Made by a program: the position numbers and the translations under genes
In this document: one piece after another, positions 47,055 through 58,958 of the stretch
Layout: each line of letters begins with the position of its first letter
How positions within the stretch are numbered: the stretch's first letter is position 1
Notes under the pieces: generated by a model
Databases searched by the model: none
Told to the model about the DNA's origin: nothing
Seen by the model: the letters and a program-made list of their open reading frames with translations, nothing else
Assembly: GCA_024636935.1 (NCBI GenBank)
Contig: JAGXGC010000027.1
Coordinates: forward strand, 1 to 64,000
From: Sideroxydans sp.
GTDB taxonomy: Bacteria > Pseudomonadota > Gammaproteobacteria > Burkholderiales > Gallionellaceae
DNA length: 64,000 bases
Reading direction: 5' to 3'

Positions 47055-47968
47055 TTAGCTTTCTCTCCAACGATCCTTACTTCCGGATGCAGGTTGATGC
47101 CCGTCTGCTTCTGCACCGTCGCTTGCACTTCAATAATCAATTCCTCGATGTCTGCGGCTGTCGCACTGCCTACATTCACGATGAAGTTCGCATGTTTCTC
47201 GGACACCTGCGCACCACCGATGCATTTTCCTTTCAGTCCGCAACCTTCAATCAACTTCGCCGCATGGTTGCCTGTCGGATTCCGGAATACGGAACCCGCA
47301 TTCGGCATTTGCAAAGGTTGGCTGGCACTGCGCTTTTCCATCAGCGCTTTGATATCCTGCTTAGCAGCCTCTACATCGCCCTGCTTCAACTTCAACCATG
47401 CTCCGACAAAGAATTCCTCGCTGTGCTGCTTAAGCGCAACTTGCCGATAAGCGATCTGATATTCCTGTGGCGTGCGCTCGATCAACTCCCCGCTGCGCGT
47501 CAGCACCTGCACACGCTGCACCAAACCCCAGGTTTCACCACCGTAACAACCGGCATTCATGGTCAACATGCCACCCAAGGTGCCAGGGATGCCGACGAAA
47601 AATTCAGCGCCACACAAGTTATTATTCGCGGCAAAACGCGCCAACTTCGCACCCGGCACACCGGCTTGCACATAGATCAGTCCATCTTCCATGCGCAGCT
47701 CTGTCAACGCGCCCACCATCAACAGCACAGTGCCGCGATAACCGCCGTCGCGCACCAACAGATTGCTGCCCAAGCCGACTGCCATCAACGGTTCGTCCGC
47801 CGGAACCTGTTGCAGAAATACTCGCATGTCAGCCAGATCAGCCGGTTGATACACATGCTGTGCGACACCACCCGCACGCCAGCTCACGTGGCGTGACATC
47901 GGTTCGTTATGGAGTAACTCTCCACGCAGAACTTCTGTATTGAACTGTGTCGGCTCGCTCATCTTCAT
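47051..47968 (-). CDS. murB: UDP-N-acetylenolpyruvoylglucosamine reductase
   Basis: This FAD enzyme reduces enolpyruvyl-UDP-GlcNAc to UDP-MurNAc, 305 residues. The FAD-binding region is [18 protein letters not shown] and [28 protein letters not shown]. The catalytic Ser lies in [10 protein letters not shown] and the Glu in [10 protein letters not shown] shorter start, MSEPTQF, two codons in, is equally possible. It overlaps murC and ddl by 4 bases each. Confidence 0.96.
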   Translation of the reverse strand: MKMSEPTQFNTEVLRGELLHNEPMSRHVSWRAGGVAQHVYQPADLADMRVFLQQVPADEPLMAVGLGSNLLVRDGGYRGTVLLMVGALTELRMEDGLIYVQAGVPGAKLARFAANNNLCGAEFFVGIPGTLGGMLTMNAGCYGGETWGLVQRVQVLTRSGELIERTPQEYQIAYRQVALKQHSEEFFVGAWLKLKQGDVEAAKQDIKALMEKRSASQPLQMPNAGSVFRNPTGNHAAKLIEGCGLKGKCIGGAQVSEKHANFIVNVGSATAADIEELIIEVQATVQKQTGINLHPEVRIVGEKAK

Positions 47969-49383
47969 TTGCTTGTCAGTTTCACCACTTGGCTCGGCAC
48001 AGTGCCGATAGTCCCAGCGCCCATGTTCAACACTACATCTCCATCCATCGCCATCTGCATGATGGTTTGTGGCATATCAGCGATGTTCTCCACGAAAACA
48101 GCATTGGTCTGCCCCGCCACGCGCAAGGCATGCATCAGTGCACGTCCGTCTGCCGCCACGATGGGCGCTTCACCCGCAGCGTAAATATCGGCCAATACCA
48201 ACCCATCCACGCCGGATAGGACTTTGACGAAATCTTCGAACAGGTCGCGTGTACGTGTGTAGCGATGAGGTTGAAATGACAGCACGAGTCGTTTATCTGG
48301 AAAGGCTCCTCGAACTGCAGCTATTGTTGCCTTCATCTCGACCGGATGATGTCCATAATCATCGATTAAAGTGAAGGAGCCACCTGACGGCAACGCGACC
48401 TCACCATAACGCTGCATGCGACGCCCTACGCCCTCGAATTCGGCGAGTGCATCGACGATCGCTGTTGGCTTCACCCCGACCTCAAGACCGACCGCGATCG
48501 CAGCCAGTGCATTGAGCACATTGTGTTCACCCGCAAGGTTCAACGTGATATCCAGATCCAAAGGCTTGCCTTCGTACAGACACTTTTCGTCATGACGACA
48601 TTGCGCGGTGAAGCGCATCTTGCCGCCCTCGTGTCGCACATTCACCGCGCGAATCTGCGCTTCTTCGCTCATTCCGTATGTCGTTACCGGCTTGCTGATG
48701 CGCGGCAATATCTCGCGTATGTTTTCATCATCAACACACAACATGGCACGACCATAGAAAGGCAGGCGCTCAAGGAAATCAACGAACGCTTGCTTCAATT
48801 TATTGAAGTCATGCCCGTAAGTTTCCATGTGGTCGGCATCTATGTTGGTGACCACGGCTAGGATTGGAGTAAGGTGCAGGAATGACGCATCCGATTCATC
48901 TGCCTCGGCCACGATGAACTCCCCGGTACCCAAACGCGCATTCGCGCCGCTGCTATTCAATCGACCACCGATGACGAAGGTTGGATCGAAACCACCCTTT
49001 GCCAATATGCTAGCGACCAGCGAAGTGGTGGTTGTCTTGCCGTGCGTCCCTGCTACCGCGATGCCCTGACGCAGGCGCATCAATTCAGCCAACATCACTG
49101 CGCGAGGCACAACAGGAATCTTTTGTTCGCGCGCTGCCAGCACTTCTGGGTTATCCGCTTTGACTGCGGTAGAAGTCACCACCGCATCCGCATCGCGCAG
49201 ATTCTTTGCATCGTGCCCCTGTGTGATCTCGGCGCCCAGATCGCGCAAGCGCGTGATGACGGTGCTTTCTGCCAGGTCGGAACCGCTCACCTTAAAACCC
49301 AGGTTGAGCATCACTTCCGCGATGCCGTTCATACCGGAGCCGCCGATACCTACGAAGTGGATGTTTTTGACTTTATGTTTCAT
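47965..49383 (-). CDS. murC: UDP-N-acetylmuramate--L-alanine ligase
   Basis: MurC adds L-Ala to UDP-MurNAc, 472 residues. The N-terminal Rossmann loop is [18 protein letters not shown], the P-loop [19 protein letters not shown], the central domain [11 protein letters not shown] and the C-terminal domain [16 protein letters not shown]-type residues appear as FQPHRYTRT. It lies 6 bases after murG and overlaps murB. Confidence 0.97.
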   Translation of the reverse strand: MKHKVKNIHFVGIGGSGMNGIAEVMLNLGFKVSGSDLAESTVITRLRDLGAEITQGHDAKNLRDADAVVTSTAVKADNPEVLAAREQKIPVVPRAVMLAELMRLRQGIAVAGTHGKTTTTSLVASILAKGGFDPTFVIGGRLNSSGANARLGTGEFIVAEADESDASFLHLTPILAVVTNIDADHMETYGHDFNKLKQAFVDFLERLPFYGRAMLCVDDENIREILPRISKPVTTYGMSEEAQIRAVNVRHEGGKMRFTAQCRHDEKCLYEGKPLDLDITLNLAGEHNVLNALAAIAVGLEVGVKPTAIVDALAEFEGVGRRMQRYGEVALPSGGSFTLIDDYGHHPVEMKATIAAVRGAFPDKRLVLSFQPHRYTRTRDLFEDFVKVLSGVDGLVLADIYAAGEAPIVAADGRALMHALRVAGQTNAVFVENIADMPQTIMQMAMDGDVVLNMGAGTIGTVPSQVVKLTSK

Positions 49384-49389
49384 ATCTTT

Positions 49390-50451
49390 TTATCCCGCTA
49401 AGGCAGCGCAAACATGCGCTACTTGTTGTGTCGCATCCGGCTTAGCCAGACAGCGTGCGGCTTGCGCCATCACCATCAGTTTTTCTCTATCCAGTTCACG
49501 CAGCAGTTGCGCCAACTTTTCTGCATTGAGTTCTTTTTGCGGCAACAGAATCGCCGCCCCTTGCTCGCTCAAAAAGCGCGCATTGTGGGTTTGGTGATCG
49601 TCCACTGCGAACGGGAACGGCACCAACACACTGGCCACGCCTGCCGCCGCCAACTCGGCGATAGTTAGCGCACCCGCGCGACAGATCACCACGTCGGCCT
49701 GTGCATACTGATTCGCCATGTCATCAAGGAAGGGGCGCACATCTGCTTGCACACCGGCTTGTGTGTACAACTGCTGCACCACTTCGAAATGTTTTTTTCC
49801 GGTTTGGTGGATCACCTGTGGTCGCACATCCGCACCCATCATCGCCAACGCCTTGGGCAGAGTCTCGTTCAATACCTGCGCACCCAGACTGCCACCCACA
49901 ACCAACACGTTCAGCTTGCCGCTGCGTCCAGCGAAGCGCACCTGCGGTGCCGGCAATACTGCGATGTCGGCACGTACTGGATTGCCACTCCACTCTGTAC
50001 CTTTCAGCACATCGGGGAATCCGCTCAGCACGTGTGAGGCTAGTTTTGCTAGCACCTTGTTGCTCATACCCGCGATGGAGTTCTGCTCGTGTATTACCAA
50101 CGGACGACGCAGAAATGCCGCCATCAATCCGCCAGGCATCGTGATGTAGCCGCCCATGCCCAGCACCACATCGGGACGATGGCGCAGGATCGCTACCGCA
50201 CTTTGCCCCAGTGCACGCATCAAGGTGAACGGCAGTGTCAGCAAGCGCAGCAGTCCTTTTCCCCGAACTCCAGCGAACTTCACCCATGCCACCGGATAAC
50301 CATGCTTCGGTACCAGCTCAGCTTCCATGCTGTTCGGTGCACCCAGCCAGACCACATTCCAGTTCTGCGCACGCAATGCATCAGCCACGGCCAAACCCGG
50401 GTAGATGTGCCCGCCGGTGCCGCCTGCCATGATCAGAATGGTCCTGCTCAT
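49390..50451 (-). CDS. murG: Lipid II synthase MurG
   Basis: This membrane-associated GT28 glycosyltransferase adds GlcNAc to lipid I to make lipid II, 353 residues. The N-terminal G-loop is [18 protein letters not shown], the second G-rich loop is [11 protein letters not shown], the third is [13 protein letters not shown], and the UDP-GlcNAc site is [16 protein letters not shown]. It overlaps ftsW by 4 bases. Confidence 0.97.
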   Translation of the reverse strand: MSRTILIMAGGTGGHIYPGLAVADALRAQNWNVVWLGAPNSMEAELVPKHGYPVAWVKFAGVRGKGLLRLLTLPFTLMRALGQSAVAILRHRPDVVLGMGGYITMPGGLMAAFLRRPLVIHEQNSIAGMSNKVLAKLASHVLSGFPDVLKGTEWSGNPVRADIAVLPAPQVRFAGRSGKLNVLVVGGSLGAQVLNETLPKALAMMGADVRPQVIHQTGKKHFEVVQQLYTQAGVQADVRPFLDDMANQYAQADVVICRAGALTIAELAAAGVASVLVPFPFAVDDHQTHNARFLSEQGAAILLPQKELNAEKLAQLLRELDREKLMVMAQAARCLAKPDATQQVAHVCAALAG

Positions 50452-51611
50452 ATCGGCAACCCTCGTGCGACGCGTCTATTCTCGTAGTCGATACGCAACA
50501 GCACTGCGATGGCAACCATGTTCACCACCACACCGCTACCACCGAAACTCAGGAAGGGCAACGTCAATCCTTTGGTCGGCAACACCCCCATGTTCACGCC
50601 GATGTTTATCATCGCCTGCACACCCAGCCATACGGCGATGCCCTGCGCGACCAGTGCGGGATAGAGACGATCTGACATCGCAGCCTGGCGACCGATCGCG
50701 AATGCACGCACGATCAACCAGCCGAACAAAAACAGCACTGCAGTCACGCCGAACAGACCCAGCTCTTCAGCGATCACTGCCAGCAAGAAGTCGGTATGCG
50801 CTTCCGGCAGGTAGAACAGTTTCTCCACGCTGCCGCCCAAGCCGACACCCAACCATTCGCCGCGTCCGAAGGCGATCAAGGCGTGACTCAACTGGTAGCC
50901 CTTGCCGTATGGATCGGACCAGGGATCAAGGAAACCCAGCACGCGCTGCATACGATATTCAGATGAGAAGATGAGTGCAGCGAAGGCCAGCGGCAGTGCG
51001 ATGGATAACGCACCAAAGATCTTCAGATTGAAACCGCCCAGCCACAGCATGCCCATCGCTATCGCGCAGATCACCACGAAGGCGCCCATGTCAGGCTCCA
51101 ACAGGAGCAACGCACCGACCAGCGCCATCACCCCAAACATAGGCACGAAGGACTGCACGAAGTGGTGGCGCACCGCACCTTTGCGCACGGCATAGTCGGC
51201 TGCGTACAACACCGCGAACAGCTTCATCAATTCGGAGGGTTGCATATTGAATACGAACAGCGATATCCAGCGACGGCTACCGTTCACCGATTTACCAATG
51301 CCCGGGATCAAAACCAGAATCAACAACACCACACCAGCCATGAACAATATCGGCGCATATTTCTGCCATTTCTGCGTAGGTACTTGAAATGCGATCACCG
51401 CCACTACCAGACCTATCGTCATGAACATACCGTGGCGCACCAGATAGTAGGTCGCTTGATGGCCGGTGTAGCGGCCTGCTTCTGCGGTGGCGATGGAGGC
51501 GGAGTACACCATCACCAAACCGATGGCGAGTAACGCTGTGATCACCCATGTCAACACGGTGTCGTATTCGGCCATATAGCGGCGCGGGGCGTTCAGTGCC
51601 GTGTTCAGCAT
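50448..51611 (-). CDS. ftsW: Septal peptidoglycan polymerase FtsW
   Basis: This SEDS-family glycosyltransferase works with FtsI to polymerise septal lipid II, 387 residues with about ten hydrophobic segments. Signature parts are GINGSRRW-like [37 protein letters not shown] with the catalytic Asp, and the C-terminal [23 protein letters not shown]. It overlaps murD by 7 and murG by 4 bases. Confidence 0.96.
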   Translation of the reverse strand: MLNTALNAPRRYMAEYDTVLTWVITALLAIGLVMVYSASIATAEAGRYTGHQATYYLVRHGMFMTIGLVVAVIAFQVPTQKWQKYAPILFMAGVVLLILVLIPGIGKSVNGSRRWISLFVFNMQPSELMKLFAVLYAADYAVRKGAVRHHFVQSFVPMFGVMALVGALLLLEPDMGAFVVICAIAMGMLWLGGFNLKIFGALSIALPLAFAALIFSSEYRMQRVLGFLDPWSDPYGKGYQLSHALIAFGRGEWLGVGLGGSVEKLFYLPEAHTDFLLAVIAEELGLFGVTAVLFLFGWLIVRAFAIGRQAAMSDRLYPALVAQGIAVWLGVQAMINIGVNMGVLPTKGLTLPFLSFGGSGVVVNMVAIAVLLRIDYENRRVARGLPI

Positions 51612-52987
51612 TTCGCCTCCGCTTGCAATTTATTGACTGCCGCAATGAATACTTCCGCGCGATGCAAGTAATTGCGGTACATATCGAAGCTGGCACACGC
51701 AGGCGACATCAGTACGGCATCTCCGCGTTGCGCATTGGCGGTTGCGATACGCACGGCCTCATCCATATCACTAGCATTCAGTATCGGCTTCCCACACCCA
51801 TCAATAGCGCTTGCGATCAACTGTGCATCACGACCGATCAATACCACGGCGCGTGCATGTTTCTCGACAGCCAGTTTCAGCGGCGAGAAATCCTGTCCTT
51901 TGCCATCACCACCCAAGATGACGACTGCTTGTTTTCCCAAACCATTCAGCGCAGCTTCGGTTGCGCCGACGTTGGTGCCTTTGGAATCGTCGTAATAAGT
52001 GATGCCGTTCACTTGCGTCACTTCTTCCACGCGATGCGGCAATCCTTTGAATGCGCGCAGCGCTGAAACCAGCGGCGCCAACGGTAGTTCGAGTGCGCGA
52101 CACAAAGCCAACGCAGCCAATGCATTTGCCACATTGTGTAAACCGGCCACTTGCAATTCATCGGTCCGCATCACTTTCTGTGCGCCTTGCATCAACCAAG
52201 TAATCGCGCCTTCTTTGCTGATACCCCAATCTTGTTCGCTACTCGGCGGCGTCAATCCAAAGGTCACTTGGCGACGCCCAGCCAACCCCATCGCGGCACT
52301 TCGCACATCATCGCGATTCAACACCTGCACACCGTTGCCCTTGAACACACGCGTCTTCGCGGCGGCATACAAATCCATATTGTTCGCATAACGATCCAAA
52401 TGGTCTTCGCTCACATTGAGCACCACGGCCGCGTCGGCATCCAGCGTATGCGTCGTCTCTAATTGGAAGCTGGACAGCTCCAACACCCAGGCTTGCGGCT
52501 GGTGTCCACCTCGTTCGCGCAATGCATCCAATACTGCTGGCGAGATATTTCCTGCCACTTGAGCATCCAGCCCGGCAGCGGCGCACATTGCACCCACCAT
52601 ACTGGTCGTTGTCGTCTTGCCGTTGGCACCGGTGATGGCGATGACTTTCGGTTTCGGTTGCGCATCTGCGATCTGCTGCGCCAGCAATTCAATGTCCCCC
52701 TCAACCGGAATGCCGTGTGCAACAGCGCGCTGAACGAATGGTTCGAACATCGGCACGCCGGGACTGATCGCTATGCGGTCAATGTCTTTCAGCAGCGAAT
52801 CATCGAATACACCGCAGTGCAACTCAGCCTGCGGCATTTCGCTGCGCAATGTCGCTATACCCGGCGGCTCGTTGCGACTATCGGCCACGCGCAGACGCGC
52901 GCCCTGCGCGTGCAGATAACGCGCAAGCGACAACCCGGTCTCACCGAGACCGAGTATCAGCACCGATTTGTCGCGCAAAGTTGTCAT
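51605..52987 (-). CDS. murD: UDP-N-acetylmuramoylalanine--D-glutamate ligase
   Basis: MurD adds D-Glu to UDP-MurNAc-L-Ala, 460 residues from [20 protein letters not shown]. The P-loop is [18 protein letters not shown], the central domain [10 protein letters not shown], and the C-terminal domain [17 protein letters not shown]. The ORF-track start lies 124 codons upstream inside mraY. The start overlaps the mraY stop codon by 4 bases. Confidence 0.97.
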   Translation of the reverse strand: MTTLRDKSVLILGLGETGLSLARYLHAQGARLRVADSRNEPPGIATLRSEMPQAELHCGVFDDSLLKDIDRIAISPGVPMFEPFVQRAVAHGIPVEGDIELLAQQIADAQPKPKVIAITGANGKTTTTSMVGAMCAAAGLDAQVAGNISPAVLDALRERGGHQPQAWVLELSSFQLETTHTLDADAAVVLNVSEDHLDRYANNMDLYAAAKTRVFKGNGVQVLNRDDVRSAAMGLAGRRQVTFGLTPPSSEQDWGISKEGAITWLMQGAQKVMRTDELQVAGLHNVANALAALALCRALELPLAPLVSALRAFKGLPHRVEEVTQVNGITYYDDSKGTNVGATEAALNGLGKQAVVILGGDGKGQDFSPLKLAVEKHARAVVLIGRDAQLIASAIDGCGKPILNASDMDEAVRIATANAQRGDAVLMSPACASFDMYRNYLHRAEVFIAAVNKLQAEAKC

Positions 52988-54087
52988 CTCAGTTTGAGTG
53001 TCGACAGTCCAATTAGTACCAACATCATTGTGATGATCCAGAAACGCACCACCACCTGCGTCTCCTTCCAGCCCTTTTGTTCGAAGTGGTGATGCAACGG
53101 CGCCATCAACAAGATGCGGCGTCCGGTGCCTGTCTTCCACTTGGTGTATTTGAAGTAACTCACTTGCATCATCACCGACACTGCCTCCACCACGAACACT
53201 CCGCCCATGATGAACAACACCAGCTCCTGGCGAATGATCACCGCCACCGCGCCCAATGCTGCGCCCAGCGCTAACGCACCGACGTCGCCCATGAATACTT
53301 CTGCGGGATAAGCGTTGAACCACAGGAAGGCCAAGCCAGCTCCGGCGATGGCGGCGCAAAACACTGCCAGTTCGCTGGCGCCGGGAATCGAAGGTTCACC
53401 CAGATATTTGGAGAACTCGGCGTGACCGGCTACATAGGCAAAGATCGCCAAGGCTGCCGCCACCATCACCGTCGGCATGATGGCTAGACCATCCAGACCG
53501 TCAGTCAGGTTCACTGCATTGCTGCTGCCGACGATGACCAGATAGACCAGTACGATGAAACCGACCATGCCGAGCGGTATGACGAAGTGTTTGAAGAACG
53601 GCACGATGACTTCCGTGTGCTGCGGCAGCGTAGCGTGTGTCCACAGATAGATACCAACCGCCAGCGCGATCAGCGATTGCCAGAACATTTTCGAGCGAGC
53701 CGACAATCCATCCGGATTGCGATTCACTACTTTGCGATAGTCGTCCACCCAGCCGATGGCACCGACACCCAACGTGGTCAGCAACACCACCCATACGTAA
53801 GCATTGTGCAGATCACCCCACAGCAAGGTGGTAATGGCGACCGACATTAGGATCAGCGCACCGCCCATGGTCGGCGTACCGGCTTTCACCAAGTGCGTCT
53901 GCGGGCCATCGCTACGCACCGACTGGCCAATCTTCATCGCGGCCAATTTGCGGATCATCCACGGCCCCAACATGAAGGAAATGATCAGTGCGGTCATCGC
54001 CGACATCACTGCGCGCAGCGTGATGTAATTGAACACGCTAAAAGCGCGTATATCCTGAGATAGCCATTGGGCTAGTGCGAGCAGCAT
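52984..54087 (-). CDS. mraY: Phospho-N-acetylmuramoyl-pentapeptide transferase
   Basis: This polytopic membrane enzyme makes lipid I from UDP-MurNAc-pentapeptide and undecaprenyl phosphate, 367 residues with about ten hydrophobic segments. The family aspartates lie in GWVDDYRK and [10 protein letters not shown], and the His loop in [14 protein letters not shown]. It overlaps murF by 16 bases and murD by 4. Confidence 0.97.
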   Translation of the reverse strand: MLLALAQWLSQDIRAFSVFNYITLRAVMSAMTALIISFMLGPWMIRKLAAMKIGQSVRSDGPQTHLVKAGTPTMGGALILMSVAITTLLWGDLHNAYVWVVLLTTLGVGAIGWVDDYRKVVNRNPDGLSARSKMFWQSLIALAVGIYLWTHATLPQHTEVIVPFFKHFVIPLGMVGFIVLVYLVIVGSSNAVNLTDGLDGLAIMPTVMVAAALAIFAYVAGHAEFSKYLGEPSIPGASELAVFCAAIAGAGLAFLWFNAYPAEVFMGDVGALALGAALGAVAVIIRQELVLFIMGGVFVVEAVSVMMQVSYFKYTKWKTGTGRRILLMAPLHHHFEQKGWKETQVVVRFWIITMMLVLIGLSTLKLR

Positions 54088-55463
54088 GTTTCCTCCTGTT
54101 GCAACGCGCAGGCCTGCACCACGCGTTCCATTTTCATGAAGCGCGACCCCTTCACCAGCACCGTGGTCTGCGCATCCAGTTCTTGCTCCAATGATTTCTG
54201 CAATGCTTCGGCATCTGCAAAATGCTTCGCACCTTCGCCGAACTCGCTCACCGCATTCGCGCTCAACCCACCCAATGCGTACAAATGTTCGATTCCCAAC
54301 TCGCGTGCGGCGATGCCGATCTCGCGATGGAACTGCGCCGCATCGATTCCCAGCTCGCCCATATCTCCCAGCACAAAGATGCGCTTGCCATCGGCCTGCG
54401 CCAGCACTTCAAGTGCGGCATGCATAGATGCGGGATTGGCGTTGTAGGTATCGTCGATCAAGGTCGCGCCGTGCCGCGCCTGCTTGCGCTGCAAACGTCC
54501 TGCCACACCGCCGAAACTTTCCAGCGCGCGGACTATGGTTTCCATCGGCACATGCACTGCCAATGCAGCCGTGGCAGCAGCCAGTGCGTTGCGGGCATTG
54601 TGCTCGCCTGGCACTTGCAACAGGGCACGCAACTCCCCTGCCGGAGTATGGGCACGCAACACACCGCCAAATCCTTGTGGCTGCCACTCACCTTTCACTC
54701 CAGCCGGATGCTCCAATGCGAAGTCGAACACGCGATGTTTGTCTGCCAGCGTGCGCCACATGCCTGCATGCGCATCGTCGGCGTTGATGATCGCAGTGCC
54801 ATTGCTTTTCACGCCGGCGAATATCTCGCCTTTGGCACGCGCCACACCTTCAATCGATCCCAGACCTTGCAGATGCGCACCAGTGGCGTTGTTGATCAGC
54901 GCCACATCTGGATGGGCGAGGCGCGACAAGTATTCGATCTCGCCAGCATGGTTCATGCCCATCTCGATCACGGCATAGCGATGATGCTCACGCAGTTTGA
55001 GCAGCGTGAGCGGCATACCGATATCGTTGTTGAAGTTTCCGCGCGTCGCCAGCACCGCTTCACGCCCTGCGTGCGCACCCAAAATCTCGGCCAGCATCTC
55101 TTTCACCGTGGTCTTACCGTTGCTGCCGGTGATAGCGAGCAGCGGGATGTCAAACTGCTTACGCCAGTGCGATGCCAACTTTCCCAGCGCGAGACGCGTG
55201 TCTTCCACGTACAAAATTCTGGATTCTGGATTTTTGTGTTGCGCCAACAATTGTCGGCTGGCTTCATTCACCATTGCGGCGACCGCACCAGCTGCCAGCG
55301 CTTGCGCGACGAACTGTGCGCCATCGAAGTTCTCTCCCTTGAGCGCGATGAACAGATCACCCTGCGCAATGTTGCGCGTGTCGGTAGAAACTGCATCAAA
55401 GCGCACATCCTCGCTTTTCAAGCGAACATGTAATGCGGCTGCAGCTTGCGAGAGCAGCATCAT
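54072..55463 (-). CDS. murF: UDP-MurNAc-tripeptide--D-Ala-D-Ala ligase
   Basis: MurF adds D-Ala-D-Ala to the UDP-MurNAc tripeptide, 463 residues from [13 protein letters not shown]. The N-terminal domain has [23 protein letters not shown], the P-loop [19 protein letters not shown], and then [13 protein letters not shown] and [15 protein letters not shown]. The start overlaps the murE stop codon (ATGA); the ORF-track start is 8 codons longer. Confidence 0.96.
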   Translation of the reverse strand: MMLLSQAAAALHVRLKSEDVRFDAVSTDTRNIAQGDLFIALKGENFDGAQFVAQALAAGAVAAMVNEASRQLLAQHKNPESRILYVEDTRLALGKLASHWRKQFDIPLLAITGSNGKTTVKEMLAEILGAHAGREAVLATRGNFNNDIGMPLTLLKLREHHRYAVIEMGMNHAGEIEYLSRLAHPDVALINNATGAHLQGLGSIEGVARAKGEIFAGVKSNGTAIINADDAHAGMWRTLADKHRVFDFALEHPAGVKGEWQPQGFGGVLRAHTPAGELRALLQVPGEHNARNALAAATAALAVHVPMETIVRALESFGGVAGRLQRKQARHGATLIDDTYNANPASMHAALEVLAQADGKRIFVLGDMGELGIDAAQFHREIGIAARELGIEHLYALGGLSANAVSEFGEGAKHFADAEALQKSLEQELDAQTTVLVKGSRFMKMERVVQACALQQEETCCSH

Positions 55464-56959
55464 GACCAGCGCTCCTCGGGCTTCCACATACTCAGTGTGC
55501 GTTGTGCCATCTCACTGTCCGAGAACGGATGGCGCACACCGGCGATCTCCTGATAGTCCTCATGCCCCTTGCCCGCGATCAGCACCGTGTCATTGATGCG
55601 GGCTTTGTTGATCGCCTGTGCGATTGCACGGGCGCGCTCTTCAATCACTTGGCAGTCACCCTGCATACCGCTGCGAATCTGCTCGATGATGCTCAGCGGA
55701 TCTTCATTGCGCGGGTTGTCGCTGGTCACGATGCGCACATCGGCGAACCTGTCTGCGACAGCACCCATCATCGGCCGCTTACCGCGATCGCGATCCCCGC
55801 CACAGCCGAACACGCAGATGACACGGCCACCGGCTGGTTCTGTTGCCTCGCGCAATGTCTGCAACACATTCTCCAGCGCATCCGGCGTGTGTGCGTAGTC
55901 CACCACCACCGTCGGAAACTCCCTGCCACCCAAGGTCTGCATGCGCCCGGCCACTGCTTTCTGCAAGCCCAGTTCGCGCGCGGCATCTTCGATATCTACT
56001 TCGCTCGCCAGCATCACTGCCAGCGCGCCAAGCAGGTTAGATGCATTGAAGCGACCGATCAATCGGCTGTTCATATCCGTCGCACCCCAGCTGGTGTGCA
56101 GCAGCAATGACATGCCCTGCATGTCCGCGCGCACAATTTTCCCGTGCACCATGCGAATGCCGAGTCGTCCGGCGCGTTGCAACGCTTCCTCGCTCAGACC
56201 ATAGCCGATGACTTCCGCTTCACCGTCGCGCAGTGTCGCAGCCAGCTCATCACCGAATGCATCATCCAGATTAACCACCGCATATTTGAGACCACTCCAG
56301 TCGAACAACTTGCGCTTGGCGGCGGCATAGCGCTGCATGTCCCCGTGGTAATCAAGGTGATCGCGGGTAAGATTGGTGAACAGTGCGACATCGAACTGCA
56401 TGCCATTGACGCGGCCCTGTGTGAGCGCATGCGAAGAGACTTCCATGACAACGGCCTGAGCCCCCTGCTGAATCCCCTCTGCCAGCAGGCCATGTAGATG
56501 CAGTCCATCCGGCGTGGTATTCACGCTCGACTGCAACGCATCAGGAAAGCCGTTGCCCAGCGTTCCTATCACCAGACTCTTGCTGCCCACCGCTGCAAAA
56601 CTGCGCGCCAGCCACTGACTGATCGAAGTCTTGCCGTTGGTGCCGGTCACACCCACTGACCACAGTTTGCTGGAAGGCTGACCATAGATGCTGTCAGCGA
56701 TGTATCCGGCCTGCTGACGCAAACCGGCCACTGGCAGATTTGGCACTTTCCATTCCGGCTTCCAGTGAAAATCCTTTATTTCCCAGATCACGGCATTCGC
56801 ACCATTCTCTATGGCTTGAGGGATGTAACGACGCCCATCATTGCCCTCACCGGGATACGCGACGAAGGTGTCGCCCGCTCGCACTGCGCGGCTATCTGAA
56901 ACTAGGCGCGTGACCTCGACGCCCAGCATGCCCAATTCACCGAGTCGAAGCGCGTTCAT
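55460..56959 (-). CDS. murE: UDP-MurNAc-L-Ala-D-Glu:meso-DAP ligase
   Basis: MurE adds the third amino acid, 499 residues. The P-loop is GVTGTNGKTSISQWLA, the central domain FTNLTRDHLDYHGDM carries the carbamylated-Lys region, and the C-terminal VTSDNPRNEDP is the DNPR signature for meso-diaminopimelate, so the wall is of the DAP type. It overlaps ftsI by 4 bases and murF by 4. Confidence 0.97.
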   Translation of the reverse strand: MNALRLGELGMLGVEVTRLVSDSRAVRAGDTFVAYPGEGNDGRRYIPQAIENGANAVIWEIKDFHWKPEWKVPNLPVAGLRQQAGYIADSIYGQPSSKLWSVGVTGTNGKTSISQWLARSFAAVGSKSLVIGTLGNGFPDALQSSVNTTPDGLHLHGLLAEGIQQGAQAVVMEVSSHALTQGRVNGMQFDVALFTNLTRDHLDYHGDMQRYAAAKRKLFDWSGLKYAVVNLDDAFGDELAATLRDGEAEVIGYGLSEEALQRAGRLGIRMVHGKIVRADMQGMSLLLHTSWGATDMNSRLIGRFNASNLLGALAVMLASEVDIEDAARELGLQKAVAGRMQTLGGREFPTVVVDYAHTPDALENVLQTLREATEPAGGRVICVFGCGGDRDRGKRPMMGAVADRFADVRIVTSDNPRNEDPLSIIEQIRSGMQGDCQVIEERARAIAQAINKARINDTVLIAGKGHEDYQEIAGVRHPFSDSEMAQRTLSMWKPEERWS

Positions 56960-58680
56960 GTCTCCTCCTCCACCAGTTGTGTGGACTGCAATACATTATT
57001 CAATGGTGCATCGTAGGGGACATCAAGCGCGCGCAACGAAGCGCCCATCACATTCTGAAAGACCGGTGCAGCAACCAAGCCTCCGTAGTATTCGCGACCC
57101 GATGGCTCATCCACCATCACTGCCACGATCAGGCGCGGATCGGAAGCCGGCGCCATACCGATGAAGGACGCCACGTATTCATCAACGTAGCGACCATTCT
57201 GCAATTTGTGTGCAGTCCCCGTCTTGCCCGCCACGCGATAGCCGCGTATCTGTGCCAACGGTGCGGTTCCGCCCGGCTTCACCACCAGCTCCAGCATGTC
57301 GCGAACTTCGCGCGCCGTACGAGGCGAATAGACAGGCTCGCCAGCGGCATGTCCGGTTTGGCGCAACATACTGATTGGCTTCAGCTCGCCATCATTGGCG
57401 AACACGGTGTAGGCACGCGCCAGTTGCAGCAGACTGACCGAGATGCCGTTGCCATAAGACATGGTCGCCTGCTCGATTGGCCGCCAGGTTTTGAAGTCTC
57501 GCAATATTCCCGACGTCTCACCGGGAAAGCCGCTTCCCGGACGCATGCCAAAACCCGAATCGCTCAAGTGCCCCCAGAAAGTCTGCGGTGTCAGCGACAA
57601 AGCCATCTTTGCTGAGCCGACATTGCTTGATTTCTGGATGATCTGAGACACAGTCATCACACCGTCCGGATGAGTGTCATGGATGGTGCGACCATTTATA
57701 GTCATCCTGCCATCACCGGTATCGATGCGTGTATCCGGTTTGTATTTGCCCTCTTCCAGCACCGCCGCCGCAGCGAACGCTTTCATGGTCGAGCCGGGCT
57801 CGAACATGTCTGTTACGGCACGATTGCGCATCACTGAAAGTGTCGCCCCTTGACGATTATTAGGGTTGTAAGTAGGCCAATTAGCCAGCGCCAGCACTTC
57901 ACCACTCTTCGCATCCAACACCACGATCGAGCCTGATTTGGCCTTGTGGTCAATCACAGCCTGCCTGATTTCGCGGAAAGCCAGAAACTGCAATTTACTG
58001 TCTAAGCTGAGCGCGACATCCTCCCCCTCTTTCGGAGCATGCAGACTGCCCACATCTTCGATGATGTGCCCTCGCCTATCCTTGATCACGCGTTGACTGC
58101 CCGGCTTTCCACCCAACTTGTCTTGCAGTACCAGCTCGATGCCTTCGCGACCGTTGTCGTCAACATCGGTAAAGCCGAGCAGATGCGAAGTCACCTCACC
58201 TGCCGGGTAATAGCGTTTATATTCTCGCTGCAGGGATATGCCGGGAATGCCGAGTGCCGCCACTTTTTGCGCTTGCTCAGGCGGCAACTGACGCTTCAGG
58301 AAAACAAAGTCGCGTCGTGCTTGCAGCTTCTCGCGCAACACTTCAGGTTTCATTTCCAGAGCCCGCGCAAGATTCATCAACTGCCGCAGGTCTATCTCCA
58401 CCTCAGCCGGACTGGCCCACACGGATTCAACGGGTGTGCTGATCGCCAGCGGCTCTCCGTTTCGGTCGGTGATCATGCCGCGGTGCGCCGACACCTCGAT
58501 CACGCGCGCATAACGCGCATCACCTTTTTGCTGCAGGAAATCGTTGTGGATGCCTTGCAGGTAGACGCCCCGGACGAACAATGCCAGCATCACTAGCAGC
58601 AGCAATACAAACAAGGCGCGTGAGCGCCATGCGGGCAATGCAAGTTGCGAAGAAGTCTGCGGCAGCGAGGCGTAATTCAT
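56956..58680 (-). CDS. ftsI: Septal transpeptidase FtsI (PBP3)
   Basis: This class B penicillin-binding protein cross-links septal peptidoglycan, 574 residues. One N-terminal membrane helix (RALFVLLLLVMLALFVRGVY) is followed by the pedestal domain beginning HRGMITDRNGEPLA. In the transpeptidase domain Ser297-x-x-Lys300 (PGSTMKAF), Ser351-x-Asn353 (KSSNVG) and Lys486-Thr-Gly (AGKTGTAHK) are all intact. It overlaps ftsL by 4 and murE by 4 bases. Confidence 0.97.
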   Translation of the reverse strand: MNYASLPQTSSQLALPAWRSRALFVLLLLVMLALFVRGVYLQGIHNDFLQQKGDARYARVIEVSAHRGMITDRNGEPLAISTPVESVWASPAEVEIDLRQLMNLARALEMKPEVLREKLQARRDFVFLKRQLPPEQAQKVAALGIPGISLQREYKRYYPAGEVTSHLLGFTDVDDNGREGIELVLQDKLGGKPGSQRVIKDRRGHIIEDVGSLHAPKEGEDVALSLDSKLQFLAFREIRQAVIDHKAKSGSIVVLDAKSGEVLALANWPTYNPNNRQGATLSVMRNRAVTDMFEPGSTMKAFAAAAVLEEGKYKPDTRIDTGDGRMTINGRTIHDTHPDGVMTVSQIIQKSSNVGSAKMALSLTPQTFWGHLSDSGFGMRPGSGFPGETSGILRDFKTWRPIEQATMSYGNGISVSLLQLARAYTVFANDGELKPISMLRQTGHAAGEPVYSPRTAREVRDMLELVVKPGGTAPLAQIRGYRVAGKTGTAHKLQNGRYVDEYVASFIGMAPASDPRLIVAVMVDEPSGREYYGGLVAAPVFQNVMGASLRALDVPYDAPLNNVLQSTQLVEEET

Positions 58681-58958
58681 GGTTGCCCCTCATCACCATC
58701 GATACGCACCAGATGCATCTGGTCATTAGTCGGCAGGTGCATCTGTAATTGCTGACGAGCGAGCTTCTCCACGCGTGTTGGCATCACCAACGTGCTCTGC
58801 TCGAGTTGCAATTTCCCCCACTCAACATCCATATGTTGCGCCCGTTCCTTTTCGTACTGCAGATCCACAAACAACTTTCGTGCCTTGTGTTGGGAGGTGA
58901 CAAGCCCCAACGCACATGCGATGACCACTACCAACAGCAATACATTCAGCCTAGCCAC
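58677..58958 (-). CDS. ftsL: Cell division protein FtsL
   Basis: This 93-residue bitopic divisome protein has one N-terminal membrane helix ([24 protein letters not shown]) and a periplasmic coiled coil ([26 protein letters not shown]) that pairs with FtsB. Sequence is weakly conserved in this family, and identity rests on shape and position between rsmH and ftsI. It uses a GTG start that overlaps the rsmH end by 8 bases. Confidence 0.9.
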   Translation of the reverse strand: MARLNVLLLVVVIACALGLVTSQHKARKLFVDLQYEKERAQHMDVEWGKLQLEQSTLVMPTRVEKLARQQLQMHLPTNDQMHLVRIDGDEGQP